From: Paenibacillus sp. FSL R5-0766
Lineage (GTDB): Bacteria > Bacillota > Bacilli > Paenibacillales > Paenibacillaceae
DNA: 64,000 bases
Reading direction: 5' to 3'
Assembly (NCBI RefSeq): GCF_037971845.1
Contig: NZ_CP150227.1
Coordinates: forward strand, 5,146,001-5,210,000
Below are positions 55,304 through 64,000 of the stretch, one piece after another. Below the pieces are notes generated by a model, which did not search any database, was not told the DNA's origin, and saw only the letters and a program-made list of their open reading frames with translations. The translations under genes were made by a program, and so were the position numbers. Every line of letters starts with the position of its first letter. The stretch's first letter is position 1.

Positions 55304-56267
55304 GTTTAATTAGCCCCTTCATGTTTTATAGATAAAATCCAAGTTATACATAATGAATTTATTAATCACTATGCATAAAGCCCTTTTGGTTAAATCCAGC
55401 CATCATATTAGAGGCTAATATACGGCTTTTAGAGGTAAAAGCAAAAGTCGTGAGAACTTTTTTCAAAAAAATATTAAAAATGAAAAAACATAATTACATT
55501 GATGTATCTAATTTTCGTTGTTATTCGCATATCTTAGAACTTTATTTTTCATTCTAGCTTACACCTAGAACATTTGTCGTATTTTTCTTTATTTCAATAT
55601 ATCGTGATGAGGGGTGCATAGAGCCGCAGATCATCTTTGACATTTACTTTGAAGACTAAACAGGTTACTATAACTATCGCACGCTTGCTTCATATGCATA
55701 TGGATATAAAATTCAGATAATCGTCGTCATCCCGAATAGATCATTAAACATCTCATTGAAATGTAGGTTGTTCCATTCAAATCCCTCCTGGTAAGCGGTT
55801 ACTATTGTCCTCGAGGATTATTAGGTATAATCCTTGTGCCTTGACGTTTTGAGCAGATTCATACACCTTCATAAGGTCATAATCTGAATCCAACTCAAAG
55901 AATGCAATACTTGTCCAAGTTATACTTTTCTCTTTAGGTATAGGCATCCTTCAAGTTTGCCGGTGTGACACCATTGCTAACGTAAGCTCGACTTAATATC
56001 CAAACTAGGCAACAATTTCATTACCGAAGAGTCAAAATTTTCAATTATTTGGTATTTCTAGTTTACTCACTCTTTCGTTTGACAAAAACACAGCCAGTTT
56101 GACGAATGAAGAAATTCTTCAAACTCTCGTGCTGGTAACGAAACCGAAAATTAAATGCATCGAAATAGAGGTTCGTTTTTTTTCCAAAGAAACCAGGCAT
56201 ACTTAAAGATACATAGCGACTTTCTATCATTTTCAAACTTGTAAGTAAACTTTAAATGCGAGTTAAA
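55304..56267. other. Gap with a frameshifted small-gene relic
   Basis: On the minus strand ATG 55947 to TGA 55779-55777 gives 56 aa with good coding character (SITWTSIAFFELDSDYDLMK, VYESAQNVKAQGLYLIILED). Reading on in the next frame adds YQEGFEWNNLHFNEMFNDLF before a stop, so it looks like one small gene with a frameshift. The family is not recognised. A 45-codon frame at 56063-56200 (-) is doubtful. The remainder is AT-rich. Confidence 0.45.
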
Positions 56268-57347
56268 TCAAAGCTTTTCTAATTTTAATTGAACTATATT
56301 TAGAAGTTCTTCCTCAAATTTATTGGATACTTGTTCAGTACTAAAACGTTCTACTGATTGTGAGCAAATTTCAGATTCTGGTAATTTTAAAGATTTATTG
56401 ATGATACCGTCCAAAATATCGACAAGCGCTTCTTCATCTCCTGACGGAAATAGCCATCCATTTTCACCATTTCTCACAATGTCTGTTGGGCCGGATGGAC
56501 AATCACTTGAAACAACCGTTATTCCTCTAGAAAGAGCTTCTGCTAAAACAAGACCAAAGCCTTCGTAGTTTGAAGCAAGCAATAAAACATCTACTTCTCG
56601 TATACATGACCATGGGTCATCCTTCCAACCTAACCAACTAATTTTGTCATTTATTTCTTTTTGTTCAGCTAATTCAATTAAATCCGGATAATTTTTCCCC
56701 TCACCAATAATTGTCAAATGCCAATCCCCTTGGATTTGTGACAAAGCATTGATTATTAAATCTACTCTCTTCTGATAATTATACAATCTACCAACATACA
56801 GTAATTCGATCCTCCCGGAACTTGATCTAGGTATTAATTGATCTCCTAAAACAACGGGATTGTATATTAATTTACTTGGTATTTGAGGAGTGAATTTCTC
56901 TAAATCCTTAAGTAAACCACTGCTAATACAAAGGTGACCATCAGCGTAAGAAACCATTTCCCACTTTCTTATATTTGTTAGATTGAAATGAAGCCAAGTG
57001 ACTACACTACAATATATATCTAGAATTTTTACTGCTTCACTCGCTATTTTAGTTGAGAAAGGAGAAAGTGTAACAATAGCATCAGGGAACGGTTCCTTTT
57101 TAATAATATTCACACATTCTAACAATTGAGTCGAAAACTTATCTTCCTCATCTTGAAACTTAGTTTCAACACTAAACATATGTTCCACTGGTAGAAACCT
57201 TTCCCAATAAGGATCATCAGATTTTTCAGTTAATATAAGCTTTAATTCATGCCCACGTTTCAATAGTGATGTAGCAATCAAATTAATCACTGTTTCCATA
57301 CCGCCACGTCCGCCAAGTTTATAATCGACAAAAAAATATAATCTCAC
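56268..57347 (-). CDS. GT4-family glycosyltransferase
   Basis: A 359-aa GT-B glycosyltransferase. N-terminal GGRGGMETVINLIATSLLKRG is the acceptor-side glycine loop; C-terminal LLYVGRLYNYQKRVDLIINA and LLASNYEGFGLVLAEALSRG contain the Ex7E nucleotide-sugar motif. A GTG start at 57347 follows AAGGTGAATGA. It is the most upstream gene of the minus-strand cluster, so the cluster promoter may lie in the long gap before it. Confidence 0.9.
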   Translation of the reverse strand: MRLYFFVDYKLGGRGGMETVINLIATSLLKRGHELKLILTEKSDDPYWERFLPVEHMFSVETKFQDEEDKFSTQLLECVNIIKKEPFPDAIVTLSPFSTKIASEAVKILDIYCSVVTWLHFNLTNIRKWEMVSYADGHLCISSGLLKDLEKFTPQIPSKLIYNPVVLGDQLIPRSSSGRIELLYVGRLYNYQKRVDLIINALSQIQGDWHLTIIGEGKNYPDLIELAEQKEINDKISWLGWKDDPWSCIREVDVLLLASNYEGFGLVLAEALSRGITVVSSDCPSGPTDIVRNGENGWLFPSGDEEALVDILDGIINKSLKLPESEICSQSVERFSTEQVSNKFEEELLNIVQLKLEKL

Positions 57348-58375
57348 TCATTCACCTTACCTTTCTAATTTCACTGCAAAACTTAGAGCACAGACCAAGC
57401 TAGGAACGAAAACGTTTTACAATGTGACATATTAAATATCTTCATCCCTTTATCCTCCATAAAAAGAGCCTTACAATTCCAAAACAGATAGAACCCTTTT
57501 ACTTGCAAACTCTTCATTATTTGATAGTAAAATCAGTGTAAATTACTTAAATAATGATGAATACGAACAAAGAGCGCTTTCATTTATATCGTTAAAATAC
57601 TTAATAATATTCTCTTTGTAAAGGTCATCATAACCTGCCGGAATTTCGGAGGTCTGTAATGAAGCCTAAGCATACTTTTTTAATATGTATTAATTCCACT
57701 TGTATTATTTATTAGATACTTCTCAATCTTGGAACTTCACATCCAATATTACCCATTATAAGCCATTTTGTTCAATAAAACAACATTATATGCAAGAATA
57801 GTACTAGATGAATTAAGTAATTGAAGAAGCACTACCACAAATGATAATTGTAGCCTTCATTTGAATCTGTTCTCTACAAATGAACCAACGCATTTGTTGC
57901 ACTGGATAGAAGGAATAGAAACAATATGAAGCTAGCAAGTACTTGTTTATTCATTCTATATTTCTAATCCTATTTTCCTACGCATCATAACATACAATAT
58001 ATTACAAATAAATATACTACTTCTACTAATGAAAAATGCTTCTCTCACTTGAACTACTATACGATACTTGGAGTGTTCAGAAGGCCTTTTCCTCTAGTCG
58101 TTTGATTTTTTTGGAAAGACCGTAATATAAAATTAGATAGAGCAGGGAGATTGTAAAATTTAATGAATTTTCGGCACGAGACTTACCTTATTGGTGTCTA
58201 TAACCTTTCCACTTATTGTTAACTCCGATAAAAATATAGCCCCTGTTCATACACTGCCGTTACCTTCAATGGAGATCTTGGCTATAGTCACATCGTCAAC
58301 AATAAACTTTAGTTCGTATTCATAAGTAAAGTCTTTAACCCTGGAGTTATCTTGTTCTCTTTTTATATTCTAGCC
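57348..58375. other. Kilobase AT-rich gap upstream of the cluster
   Basis: No intact gene. A 41-codon minus-strand piece ending in TAA at 57545-57543 (EIPAGYDDLYKENIIKYFND) looks like the C-terminus of a lost gene. The rest (57670-58375) shows no coding signal. It may hold the promoter of the GT4 gene; I could not fix one. Confidence 0.4.
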
Positions 58376-58720
58376 CTAAAACAGATCATACGTTAACTGC
58401 TGCCTAGCTTTCACATCTTTATCTTTTGCAGACCGAAAAAGTGACTTAACTGATTTTACGAGTTCACCTTTGACATTAACATTTCCGATGTGCTTTATGT
58501 TGATCGTGACATCTTCGTTTATTTCCGTACTTTGGTTGTCCACTTTTGCAATAGAATTGTCATTTGACTCAACCATTTCTTTTAATGGCTGGGATGAATC
58601 ATTCTCTCACAATGACTTGTTTGGTACAGTGGAGGGAATGGTTTCTTTGCTTCCTGTTTCATTAGAACAAGTAGATAAAATCAGGCAAACATCATCCATT
58701 TATAGTAAATATTTTCTCAT
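58376..58720 (-). pseudogene. Lipoprotein gene with two in-frame stops
   Basis: The frame from ATG 58720, with GGAGAGGAG upstream, reads MRKYLL, TAA, MDDVCLILSTCSNETGSKE (a lipobox, LSTC), then TGA after PSTVPNKSL, then 77 more codons (VTINIKHIGNVNVKGELVKS) to a final stop at 58376. All pieces share one frame, so it is a lipoprotein gene with two nonsense changes. Either it is dead or the assembly has errors. Confidence 0.6.
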
Positions 58721-58906
58721 ACAGGCTCACATCTCCTCTCCCTTATATTGTAGACGTCAGGCGAAACACTAAAAGTTAATATTGAGATAAATACACTATT
58801 TCCTTATTGGATGTTAATTCAGCTCGTAAAAAATCTGGATCAAGTCTGTAGACAGATTTTTTTTCACAATGGTAAATAAAAAAACGAGACCCTCCGCCTA
58901 AAATGC

Positions 58907-58956
58907 ACCCTATAAGATAGACGCTTTAAAAAAGGTCATCTTGTAGGGTCTTTTTG
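58907..58956 (+). terminator. Hairpin at the head of the IS3 remnant
   Basis: ACCCTATAAGAT (58907-58918) pairs with ATCTTGTAGGGT (58938-58949), followed by CTTTTTG. Insertion elements often carry such a terminator before orfA to block read-in. Confidence 0.7.
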
Positions 58957-58988
58957 TGTACAATGAATAAAAAAACGAGAGGTGGTCA

Positions 58989-59327
58989 AAAAAACACTTT
59001 ACAACTCAAGAGCAAGATCAGTTAAGAAGAAATCCCTATGTGAAAAATGTCAGCGCTAAAGCTATTACGTACACAGATGCATTCAAAGAACGATTTATCC
59101 AAGAATACAGTCAGGGTACGCTTCCCCGTGAGATTTTTCAGGAAGCGGGCTTTCCCATTGACGTTTTGGGTGCAACCCGGATTCGAAAGGCTTCCTATCG
59201 ATGGCGTACGTCTTTTCAAGAACAAGGACCTGCTGCATTAACAGACGGTAGAAAACACGCCTCAGGCCGTCCTCTGATTCGTGAATTAAGTCTTGAAGAA
59301 AACTATGCCCGAATCAGCTTTTCATGA
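58989..59327 (+). pseudogene. IS3-family OrfA fragment
   Basis: A plus-strand frame gives KKHFTTQEQDQLRRNPYVKN, then KAITYTDAFKERFIQEYSQG and FQEQGPAALTDGRKHASGRP, the helix-turn-helix OrfA of an IS3/IS150-like element. The start codon region is damaged (GTG at 59040 is the first usable codon) and homology stops at about 59312, where a group II intron RT fragment joins. OrfB is absent, so the element is dead. Confidence 0.75.
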
Positions 59328-59743
59328 GGGATGTTGTCAAAGTATCCTTGAATATCGATATCTACCACCCGGTCTGCAATGACGGGGATGCCGAGGGACG
59401 AATCTTCACATCCGGTTTCGGAATCTCTTTCCGTCCTGCAGGCTGGGGGGCGATAGGTTCCGGTTATCAGCTTGTTTCCCAGTTCCTCCAGAAAGCGCTC
59501 GGCACCACACTCCTGAACGATGGTGTCTAATGTCACTCCATCGACACCCCCACTCGCCTTAACCTGTTTCCATGCTCCCCAGAGAACATCTTCTCGGTAA
59601 ACCTTTTCATATAATGCATGAAACCGGCACCTTGGATGCTCCTTGGCCGCCAGATATAGTACGTTTTGAAGTTGTCGATCTTTTACTTTGGCTTACCCAG
59701 ACCGGACTTTCACCGGCTAGTTGTGTCTAGCTTGGCTAGGCAC
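59303..59743 (-). mobile_element. Group II intron fragment B (5' end plus broken RT)
   Basis: The minus strand starts GTGCCTAGCC at 59743 and has the CTAGCCGGTGAAAGTCCGGT block seen in introns A and C. It then reads an LtrA-like reverse transcriptase: HALYEKVYREDVLWGAWKQV, ASGGVDGVTLDTI, LGIPVIADRVV and the catalytic-region piece DIDIQGYFDNIPHEKLIRA. A frameshift (at TYRPP) and an internal deletion between RVV and DIDIQG destroy it. It follows intron A head to tail with no gap. Confidence 0.75.
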
Positions 59744-60455
59744 TAGAGTAAAAGGCTGGGCAAAACCCAGCCCCTCCTCATCAAACCGTACGTGAGGTTT
59801 TCCCTCATACGGCTTTCCGATGTTCATCTTTCATGGGCATGCAGCATATTTGCTTTGGCCTCATGACTTAGTTTCCCCTATAAGAGTTGTTGAGTGTTTT
59901 CTAGCGTGTCGTTAGCCATTTTGGCATTCACGAACTCGTACCTCTTGGTGAAACGTGAACAAAGTAGGGCTCCTTACCTCCCGCAGGTTGTGTTGTCCTG
60001 CGTTCCCAGGTAGTATGAGCCCCTCGGACTCCCTTCCTGCTGGTCACTCACTTCACCTTCTGGCTTATAGAGTACCACTTTACGGATTCCTAAAAAAAAA
60101 TCCGTGCAGGGGAGGGTCTCCCCAGTTCACTGCATCCTCTTTCAGACCATGCCGCTCCCCTTACGCCGGAGGATTCTTCGCTGTCGCTCCAAGTTCAAAA
60201 CAGCTTCCCTGGCCTTCGTCCATCTACACGAGACTCGGCTTCCTCTTTTCCCTCTTGCAAGGCCTTTTGACGACGCGGCAGGATTCACTTGATGTTACGG
60301 CCTGGACTGTCGCTCGCCCTGTCTCTGACAGGTACTTTCGTCGATACGCTTTTACGCACAGATTTCTCCATACGCAAGTATCCTAGCTACACGGGGCTTG
60401 GCCTCTCCCGCGACCGGATTTTCACCGGCTAGAAGATGCGTGCTTAGCTGGGCAC
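59744..60455 (-). mobile_element. Group II intron A, ribozyme remnant without ORF
   Basis: A 712-base minus-strand unit. The 5' end GTGCCCAGC lies 10 bases after a terminator U-tract. Domain V is readable at 59784-59815 (AGCCGTATGAGGGAAAACCT then CACGTACGGTT) and the domain VI hairpin GGGCTGGG/CCCAGCC at 59755-59774. It lacks a reverse transcriptase, so it could only move with help in trans. Some internal sequence looks like ORF residue. Confidence 0.8.
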
Positions 60456-60464
60456 GCTAACGAT

Positions 60465-60490
60465 GAAAAAAAGGCATCCGCAGATGCCTC
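60465..60490 (-). terminator. Terminator of the cohesin/SLH gene and intron target
   Basis: On the minus strand AGGCATC pairs with GATGCCT, followed by seven T. It lies 70 bases after the cohesin/SLH stop and immediately before intron A. Confidence 0.88.
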
Positions 60491-60559
60491 CTGGATTTCA
60501 TCTGATGCTGCTCGTCCCCAGCTGAAAGATAGGAACCAGCAGCACCAGCACTCTACATT

Positions 60560-62923
60560 TTAATTCTGGGATGCAGCCTGGATTGCGCCATAAGCCCAGT
60601 GACTTGCAGATACATCCTTCCATCTGGAAGTGCCGGACAGTTCAGGTTCAATATGAACCAGACGATTCAGCAAAGTAACCGCCTCCGCTCGTGTCACGGC
60701 TTCGTTTGGACGAAATGCTCCGTCTGGAGACACACTCATGACTCCCGTTGCCAATACACGCTGAACCGCCTCGAGGGCCCAGTGCAATGTAATGTCCGTA
60801 GCTTCCTTCGTCAGCTCTGTTGTCGTTACTGCCCCCGTGATATCCTTGCGATTCAGAAGCCGTTCAATGATGACCGCCATCTCAGCTCGTGTGATGGAAC
60901 GTTCCGGCATGAAATCTCCGGCAGCATTGCCTCGCATATAACCTCCCGCAGTCGCCTTTGTAATCGCTTCGCGTGCCCATTCTGCAGCAGGCATATCCCG
61001 ATATGATGTATCAAGCGTAGCTTCAACGCTGTCAGACGGAAGTATTCGAGATAATAAAGCAGCCATTTCAACACGCTGAACCTCCTGATTCGGTCTGAAC
61101 GTGCCATCCGCATAACCTTGAATGTAGGCGGAGGAATGAGTGTCGTTCATGAGAATCATGGAAAATGTGCTGAACTTGGTAACTTCAAACTCAATTCCCG
61201 GTTGATCAGTTCCATTAAATTTAACGATTTTACCCTTAACGAGTTCCTTCGTTCCATCGCTATGTTCAATAAATACTTGCAGCTTGTCCAGTTCCCTCTG
61301 CGTCAGGTTTGTCTCTCGGATTGGCAGTACTACTGTCACCGGACGACTGCTCATATTAGTCTCAATGGTCATTGGACGACCTACCAAACGGAGGTCCGCA
61401 GTATTTGATGATGATTTGACGATTAATGGATCATTCTGGATACGCTGCTCCGCCACTTCACGGCCTGCGGTATCCTTGATCGGCACAAGATGGAAGAATA
61501 TATCCGAGCCCAGTCCCTGTAAAGAATTCGCCGGCAGTTGCAGGGAAGCATTATCCGTTTCAATATACAGATTCATCTTTTCATCAGCCATCAGTGAAGT
61601 AGACTTGGCTGGCAGCTTCACGTTCAGTTCGGATACCTCGTCTTTCTCATCCGGAATCATGATCCGGGCAATATTCGAACCGGCCTTCTTCAGGCTTTCA
61701 ATTGCACGAGAAGTCTGCTCAGCCGTCAGATTCACCTCGTCTTTTTTACGTCCATCTGCCCCTGTTGTTCGCTCTATAATCGTTGCCGATACAACGGCAT
61801 TGATGTTCCGTTCATTGGTCACATTTACTGTAATCTTCTCGGAAGTGCTTGCAGGCGTGGATGGTGTTGAGGAACCACTGGATGAACTTCCTGAACCGGA
61901 CGAACCCGGATTGGATGGTGTTGTTGGCGTAACTGGTGAACCCACGACTGAAATTTTGCCCGGTAAAATCTGCTTGTTCATCTCCATTGCATCAGCATCT
62001 GTCACCGTAAAGTGTTCAGGCAGGGTTGTGTCGACAACCTGAACCGGATACTCTCCTGTAATAGCAGCGGAAGCAATCGTGAATTCGATTTTGAACAGCG
62101 CCTGTGGGCTCTCGGATGCCGGAATTGGACTCTGTCCTCCGTCCTCATCACTCCAGCCCACGATGACTGATCCCGTCTCATTATTCGCGTTATACTGGAT
62201 TCCCGGAACGTCACCTGTAACATTAATCACCTGAAGGGCTGCGGGATTATACTTCAAGCGTACCCCGAAAGACCCAATCGGTTGATCAAGTGACACGGTA
62301 TCCACCGGGAGCGTGACCTTGTCACCAGCTTTTCCTTGCGCTGATCCGATCGAAACAAGTACATTACCAATCGGCTTATCCTCTGACAGCACAGTAACTT
62401 GTCCATTTTCCCCAGTTACCTGAGACAGATCAATTTCCTTAATCAATGCCCCTGAATGAAGGTTTACTGAACTTGCACTGGCAGTCGCACTACCCTTGAT
62501 TTTGAAATGAAGGGAATACATCACTGTAGATTCATTAATGAAACTTTGCGTCGTCATTACAATCTGAATGAAACCTGGAACAGAAGTATTTTTAGTTATG
62601 CCAGCTCCAAGATATTTTTCATAAGCTTGCTGGTTCACGACCTCATCCCCATCCACCAGTTCAAGCACTGCCGGATCATAGGCAAAGGTCAGATCAGAGT
62701 GATAAAAAGAAAAGTTTGTATCTTTGGAATCATAGGTTACAGGTACTTCCACGATATCCCCCGGTTTGCCGGATACTTCTCCAATATGAATTACGGGATC
62801 TGTACTGGCCTGCGCCTGAGGCAGCCACGAGAAGATCATGGAAATCGTGAGTAGCAGAGCCAGAAGCGATTTCGTGAATCGTTTATATTTTGCTGAAAAT
62901 AAATAAGAGTTCTCGCTCGACAA
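60560..62923 (-). CDS. Cell-surface anchoring protein: two cohesins plus SLH domains
   Basis: About 787 aa. Signal peptide (LLALLLTISMIFSWLPQAQA), then two cohesin-like domains (about 45-180, starting IHIGEVSGKPGDIVEVPVTY; about 190-335, starting VLVSIGSAQGKAGDKVTLPV), a Ser/Gly/Pro linker, a beta-rich region, and three SLH motifs (AYIQGYADGTFRPNQEVQRV, GYMRGNAAGDFMPERSITRA, GVMSVSPDGAFRPNEAVTRA). The SLH domains bind cell-wall polymer and the cohesins hold dockerin partners. TTG at 62923 has AAGAGG eight bases upstream; GTG at 62932 abuts it. Co-transcribed with the dockerin protein 15 bases upstream. Confidence 0.9.
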   Translation of the reverse strand: MSSENSYLFSAKYKRFTKSLLALLLTISMIFSWLPQAQASTDPVIHIGEVSGKPGDIVEVPVTYDSKDTNFSFYHSDLTFAYDPAVLELVDGDEVVNQQAYEKYLGAGITKNTSVPGFIQIVMTTQSFINESTVMYSLHFKIKGSATASASSVNLHSGALIKEIDLSQVTGENGQVTVLSEDKPIGNVLVSIGSAQGKAGDKVTLPVDTVSLDQPIGSFGVRLKYNPAALQVINVTGDVPGIQYNANNETGSVIVGWSDEDGGQSPIPASESPQALFKIEFTIASAAITGEYPVQVVDTTLPEHFTVTDADAMEMNKQILPGKISVVGSPVTPTTPSNPGSSGSGSSSSGSSTPSTPASTSEKITVNVTNERNINAVVSATIIERTTGADGRKKDEVNLTAEQTSRAIESLKKAGSNIARIMIPDEKDEVSELNVKLPAKSTSLMADEKMNLYIETDNASLQLPANSLQGLGSDIFFHLVPIKDTAGREVAEQRIQNDPLIVKSSSNTADLRLVGRPMTIETNMSSRPVTVVLPIRETNLTQRELDKLQVFIEHSDGTKELVKGKIVKFNGTDQPGIEFEVTKFSTFSMILMNDTHSSAYIQGYADGTFRPNQEVQRVEMAALLSRILPSDSVEATLDTSYRDMPAAEWAREAITKATAGGYMRGNAAGDFMPERSITRAEMAVIIERLLNRKDITGAVTTTELTKEATDITLHWALEAVQRVLATGVMSVSPDGAFRPNEAVTRAEAVTLLNRLVHIEPELSGTSRWKDVSASHWAYGAIQAASQN

Positions 62924-62938
62924 GGTATTCACCTCTTT

Positions 62939-64000
62939 CTAAGTTAGTGAGTTGATGCCCAAGTAAACGCCCATAATCAGTACTGAATCCTTCGCATCGA
63001 CTACACCGTCATCATTCATATCCAGTGCTTCAATCTGTTCTGGTGTAAATGTGATCAAACCTTTGATATATTTATTGACCAATAACGCATCAGCTGGTGT
63101 AAGCACACCATCGCCAGTAGCATCACCTTTAATTCGCAGCATAATCGTTATATCCACGCTATCAGAAAAAACAGTTCCATTGTTGGCCTGCCAGCCAAAC
63201 GTTGTCTTTATCCCTGTAAAAGCTGAAGCAGGAATGAAGGTCAATGTATTCAACTCTGCGACAGGAATCACCTGATCCTTCACAACGTCCGTACCATTCA
63301 ACTGCAATTTACCACTGTCAGGCAGGGATACGATGCGAATATCCGTCATAGGTCGGTTCTCTGGGTCGGCATAATTACTGTCAAAATCAGTAGATGTAAA
63401 GGCTATTGGTAACCCTTTGATAACTGTTTTGGAAAATGTACCTGCTGTAGGCTTAGGGGTGTCATCTTTGCTGAGACCCAGAATACGAGCAGAAGTTCCG
63501 TCTGCACTGAAAACGACAATCCGGTCTCTCGCTGTATCAGCCATATACAATTCACCTTCTGGTTCAAAAGCAATCTGATTACTGAGATCAATGGGATATG
63601 CCTCGTTTCCACTTACCCACGTACTCAGAACAGGAGTGTTAGGATATACGAAGCCTTCATAGCCTGTTTGCATAATCTGATTCTCGCTCACAACATATAA
63701 ACGTTTGTTTACTACATCCAGTGTCAGATCTGCAAGCTTGTCCGTTGAATTCTGTATACTAACCAAAGGGTAGATAAAGATTCCATTATTATAGGTGTAC
63801 CAAAAATTTTGCCCCCCCTCGTTATTACCGGGGATTACACTAGAGTATTTCTCCAAATTCATCCTGCTTCCACTTCCTGAGTTGTCCAGGTAATTATAGG
63901 AAAATTTGGTTTTTATCTGTGTCTCATCATTCACCAAGCTGACCTCGTTATAGGTTACACCTATAGTTTCTCTGTTGTGCTGTTTAAATCTGATGACATT
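62939..64000 (-). CDS. Dockerin-containing secreted protein, 5' end outside window
   Basis: The frame is open to the window edge (354 codons visible). An NHL/beta-propeller-like part (VVNKRLYVVSENQIMQTGYE, GELYMADTARDRIVVFSADG) is followed by a cadherin-like/Big domain (PIAFTSTDFDSNYADPENRP) and a C-terminal dockerin with two calcium loops: GDATGDGVLTPADALLVNKY and DMNDDGVVDAKDSVLIMGVY. It should dock on the cohesin/SLH protein encoded just downstream. The remainder, with the signal peptide, lies beyond position 64000. Confidence 0.87.
   Translation of the reverse strand, partial: NVIRFKQHNRETIGVTYNEVSLVNDETQIKTKFSYNYLDNSGSGSRMNLEKYSSVIPGNNEGGQNFWYTYNNGIFIYPLVSIQNSTDKLADLTLDVVNKRLYVVSENQIMQTGYEGFVYPNTPVLSTWVSGNEAYPIDLSNQIAFEPEGELYMADTARDRIVVFSADGTSARILGLSKDDTPKPTAGTFSKTVIKGLPIAFTSTDFDSNYADPENRPMTDIRIVSLPDSGKLQLNGTDVVKDQVIPVAELNTLTFIPASAFTGIKTTFGWQANNGTVFSDSVDITIMLRIKGDATGDGVLTPADALLVNKYIKGLITFTPEQIEALDMNDDGVVDAKDSVLIMGVYLGINSLT

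Noticed and set aside
56063..56200. Minus-strand 45-aa basic aromatic peptide frame
   Set aside because: No ribosome site and no similarity I can name; could be chance in AT-rich sequence.
1..64000. CRISPR arrays, tRNA or rRNA genes
   Set aside because: No regularly spaced repeats, cloverleaf sequences or rRNA signatures were found on reading.

Overview
The window reads as chromosome from a Paenibacillus-like, spore-forming Firmicute. Signs are AGGAGG-type ribosome sites, frequent GTG/TTG starts, an SLH-domain surface protein, a chemoreceptor with a sigma-D-like promoter, PucR/ROK/TetR/WYL regulators, MazEF and group II introns that sit behind terminators. The species assignment is inference. 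No rRNA, tRNA or CRISPR array was seen.

Layout. (1) 0-3.3 kb: small minus-strand genes (lipoprotein, Nudix hydrolase, a zinc-ribbon protein that starts at TTG, a P-loop kinase-like gene broken by one in-frame TGA, a secreted protein). (2) 3.4-10.1 kb: a plus-strand catabolic block with a PucR regulator, a NitT/TauT-type ABC importer (ATPase, permease, binding lipoprotein), a 61-aa GatC/AtzG-like protein, an amidase-signature enzyme and a RidA-family protein. It probably imports and hydrolyses a nitrogenous amide. (3) 10.1-32.1 kb: ordinary chromosome with a chemoreceptor, an amidohydrolase overlapping a 1055-aa GNAT fusion, MazEF, DedA, an MFS transporter with a ROK regulator, an AT-rich KAP NTPase, TetR plus amidohydrolase, a truncated HicB, YdeI-like, YidD, EVE, DinB and WYL proteins.

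(4) 32.3-34.9 kb: a graveyard. A surface-protein gene is frameshifted and cut by an antisense group II intron fragment, followed by the 3' end of an unknown gene and a decayed TnpB. (5) 35.0-57.3 kb: an AT-rich, all-minus-strand gene cluster, the most interesting part. It holds two GT2 glycosyltransferases, an NRPS adenylation-carrier didomain, an NTP_transf_5 nucleotidyltransferase, a VOC protein, a serine hydrolase, a GH3 glycosidase, a three-gene ABC-2 exporter and a GT4 glycosyltransferase. With them are six divergent relatives of primary-metabolism enzymes: IspF, pyruvate kinase, thymidylate kinase, two dCTP deaminases and a ThiL/PurM-type kinase. This looks like a secondary-metabolite pathway that handles a nucleotide- or diphosphate-activated intermediate; product and chemistry are not known to me.

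(6) 57.3-60.5 kb: a second graveyard, with a lipoprotein gene carrying two in-frame stops, an IS3-family OrfA fragment and two tandem group II intron remnants, the upstream one placed right behind the terminator of the next gene. (7) 60.5-64.0 kb: a cohesin/SLH anchoring protein and, just upstream of it, a dockerin-bearing protein that runs off the window end, so a cell-surface cohesin-dockerin pair.
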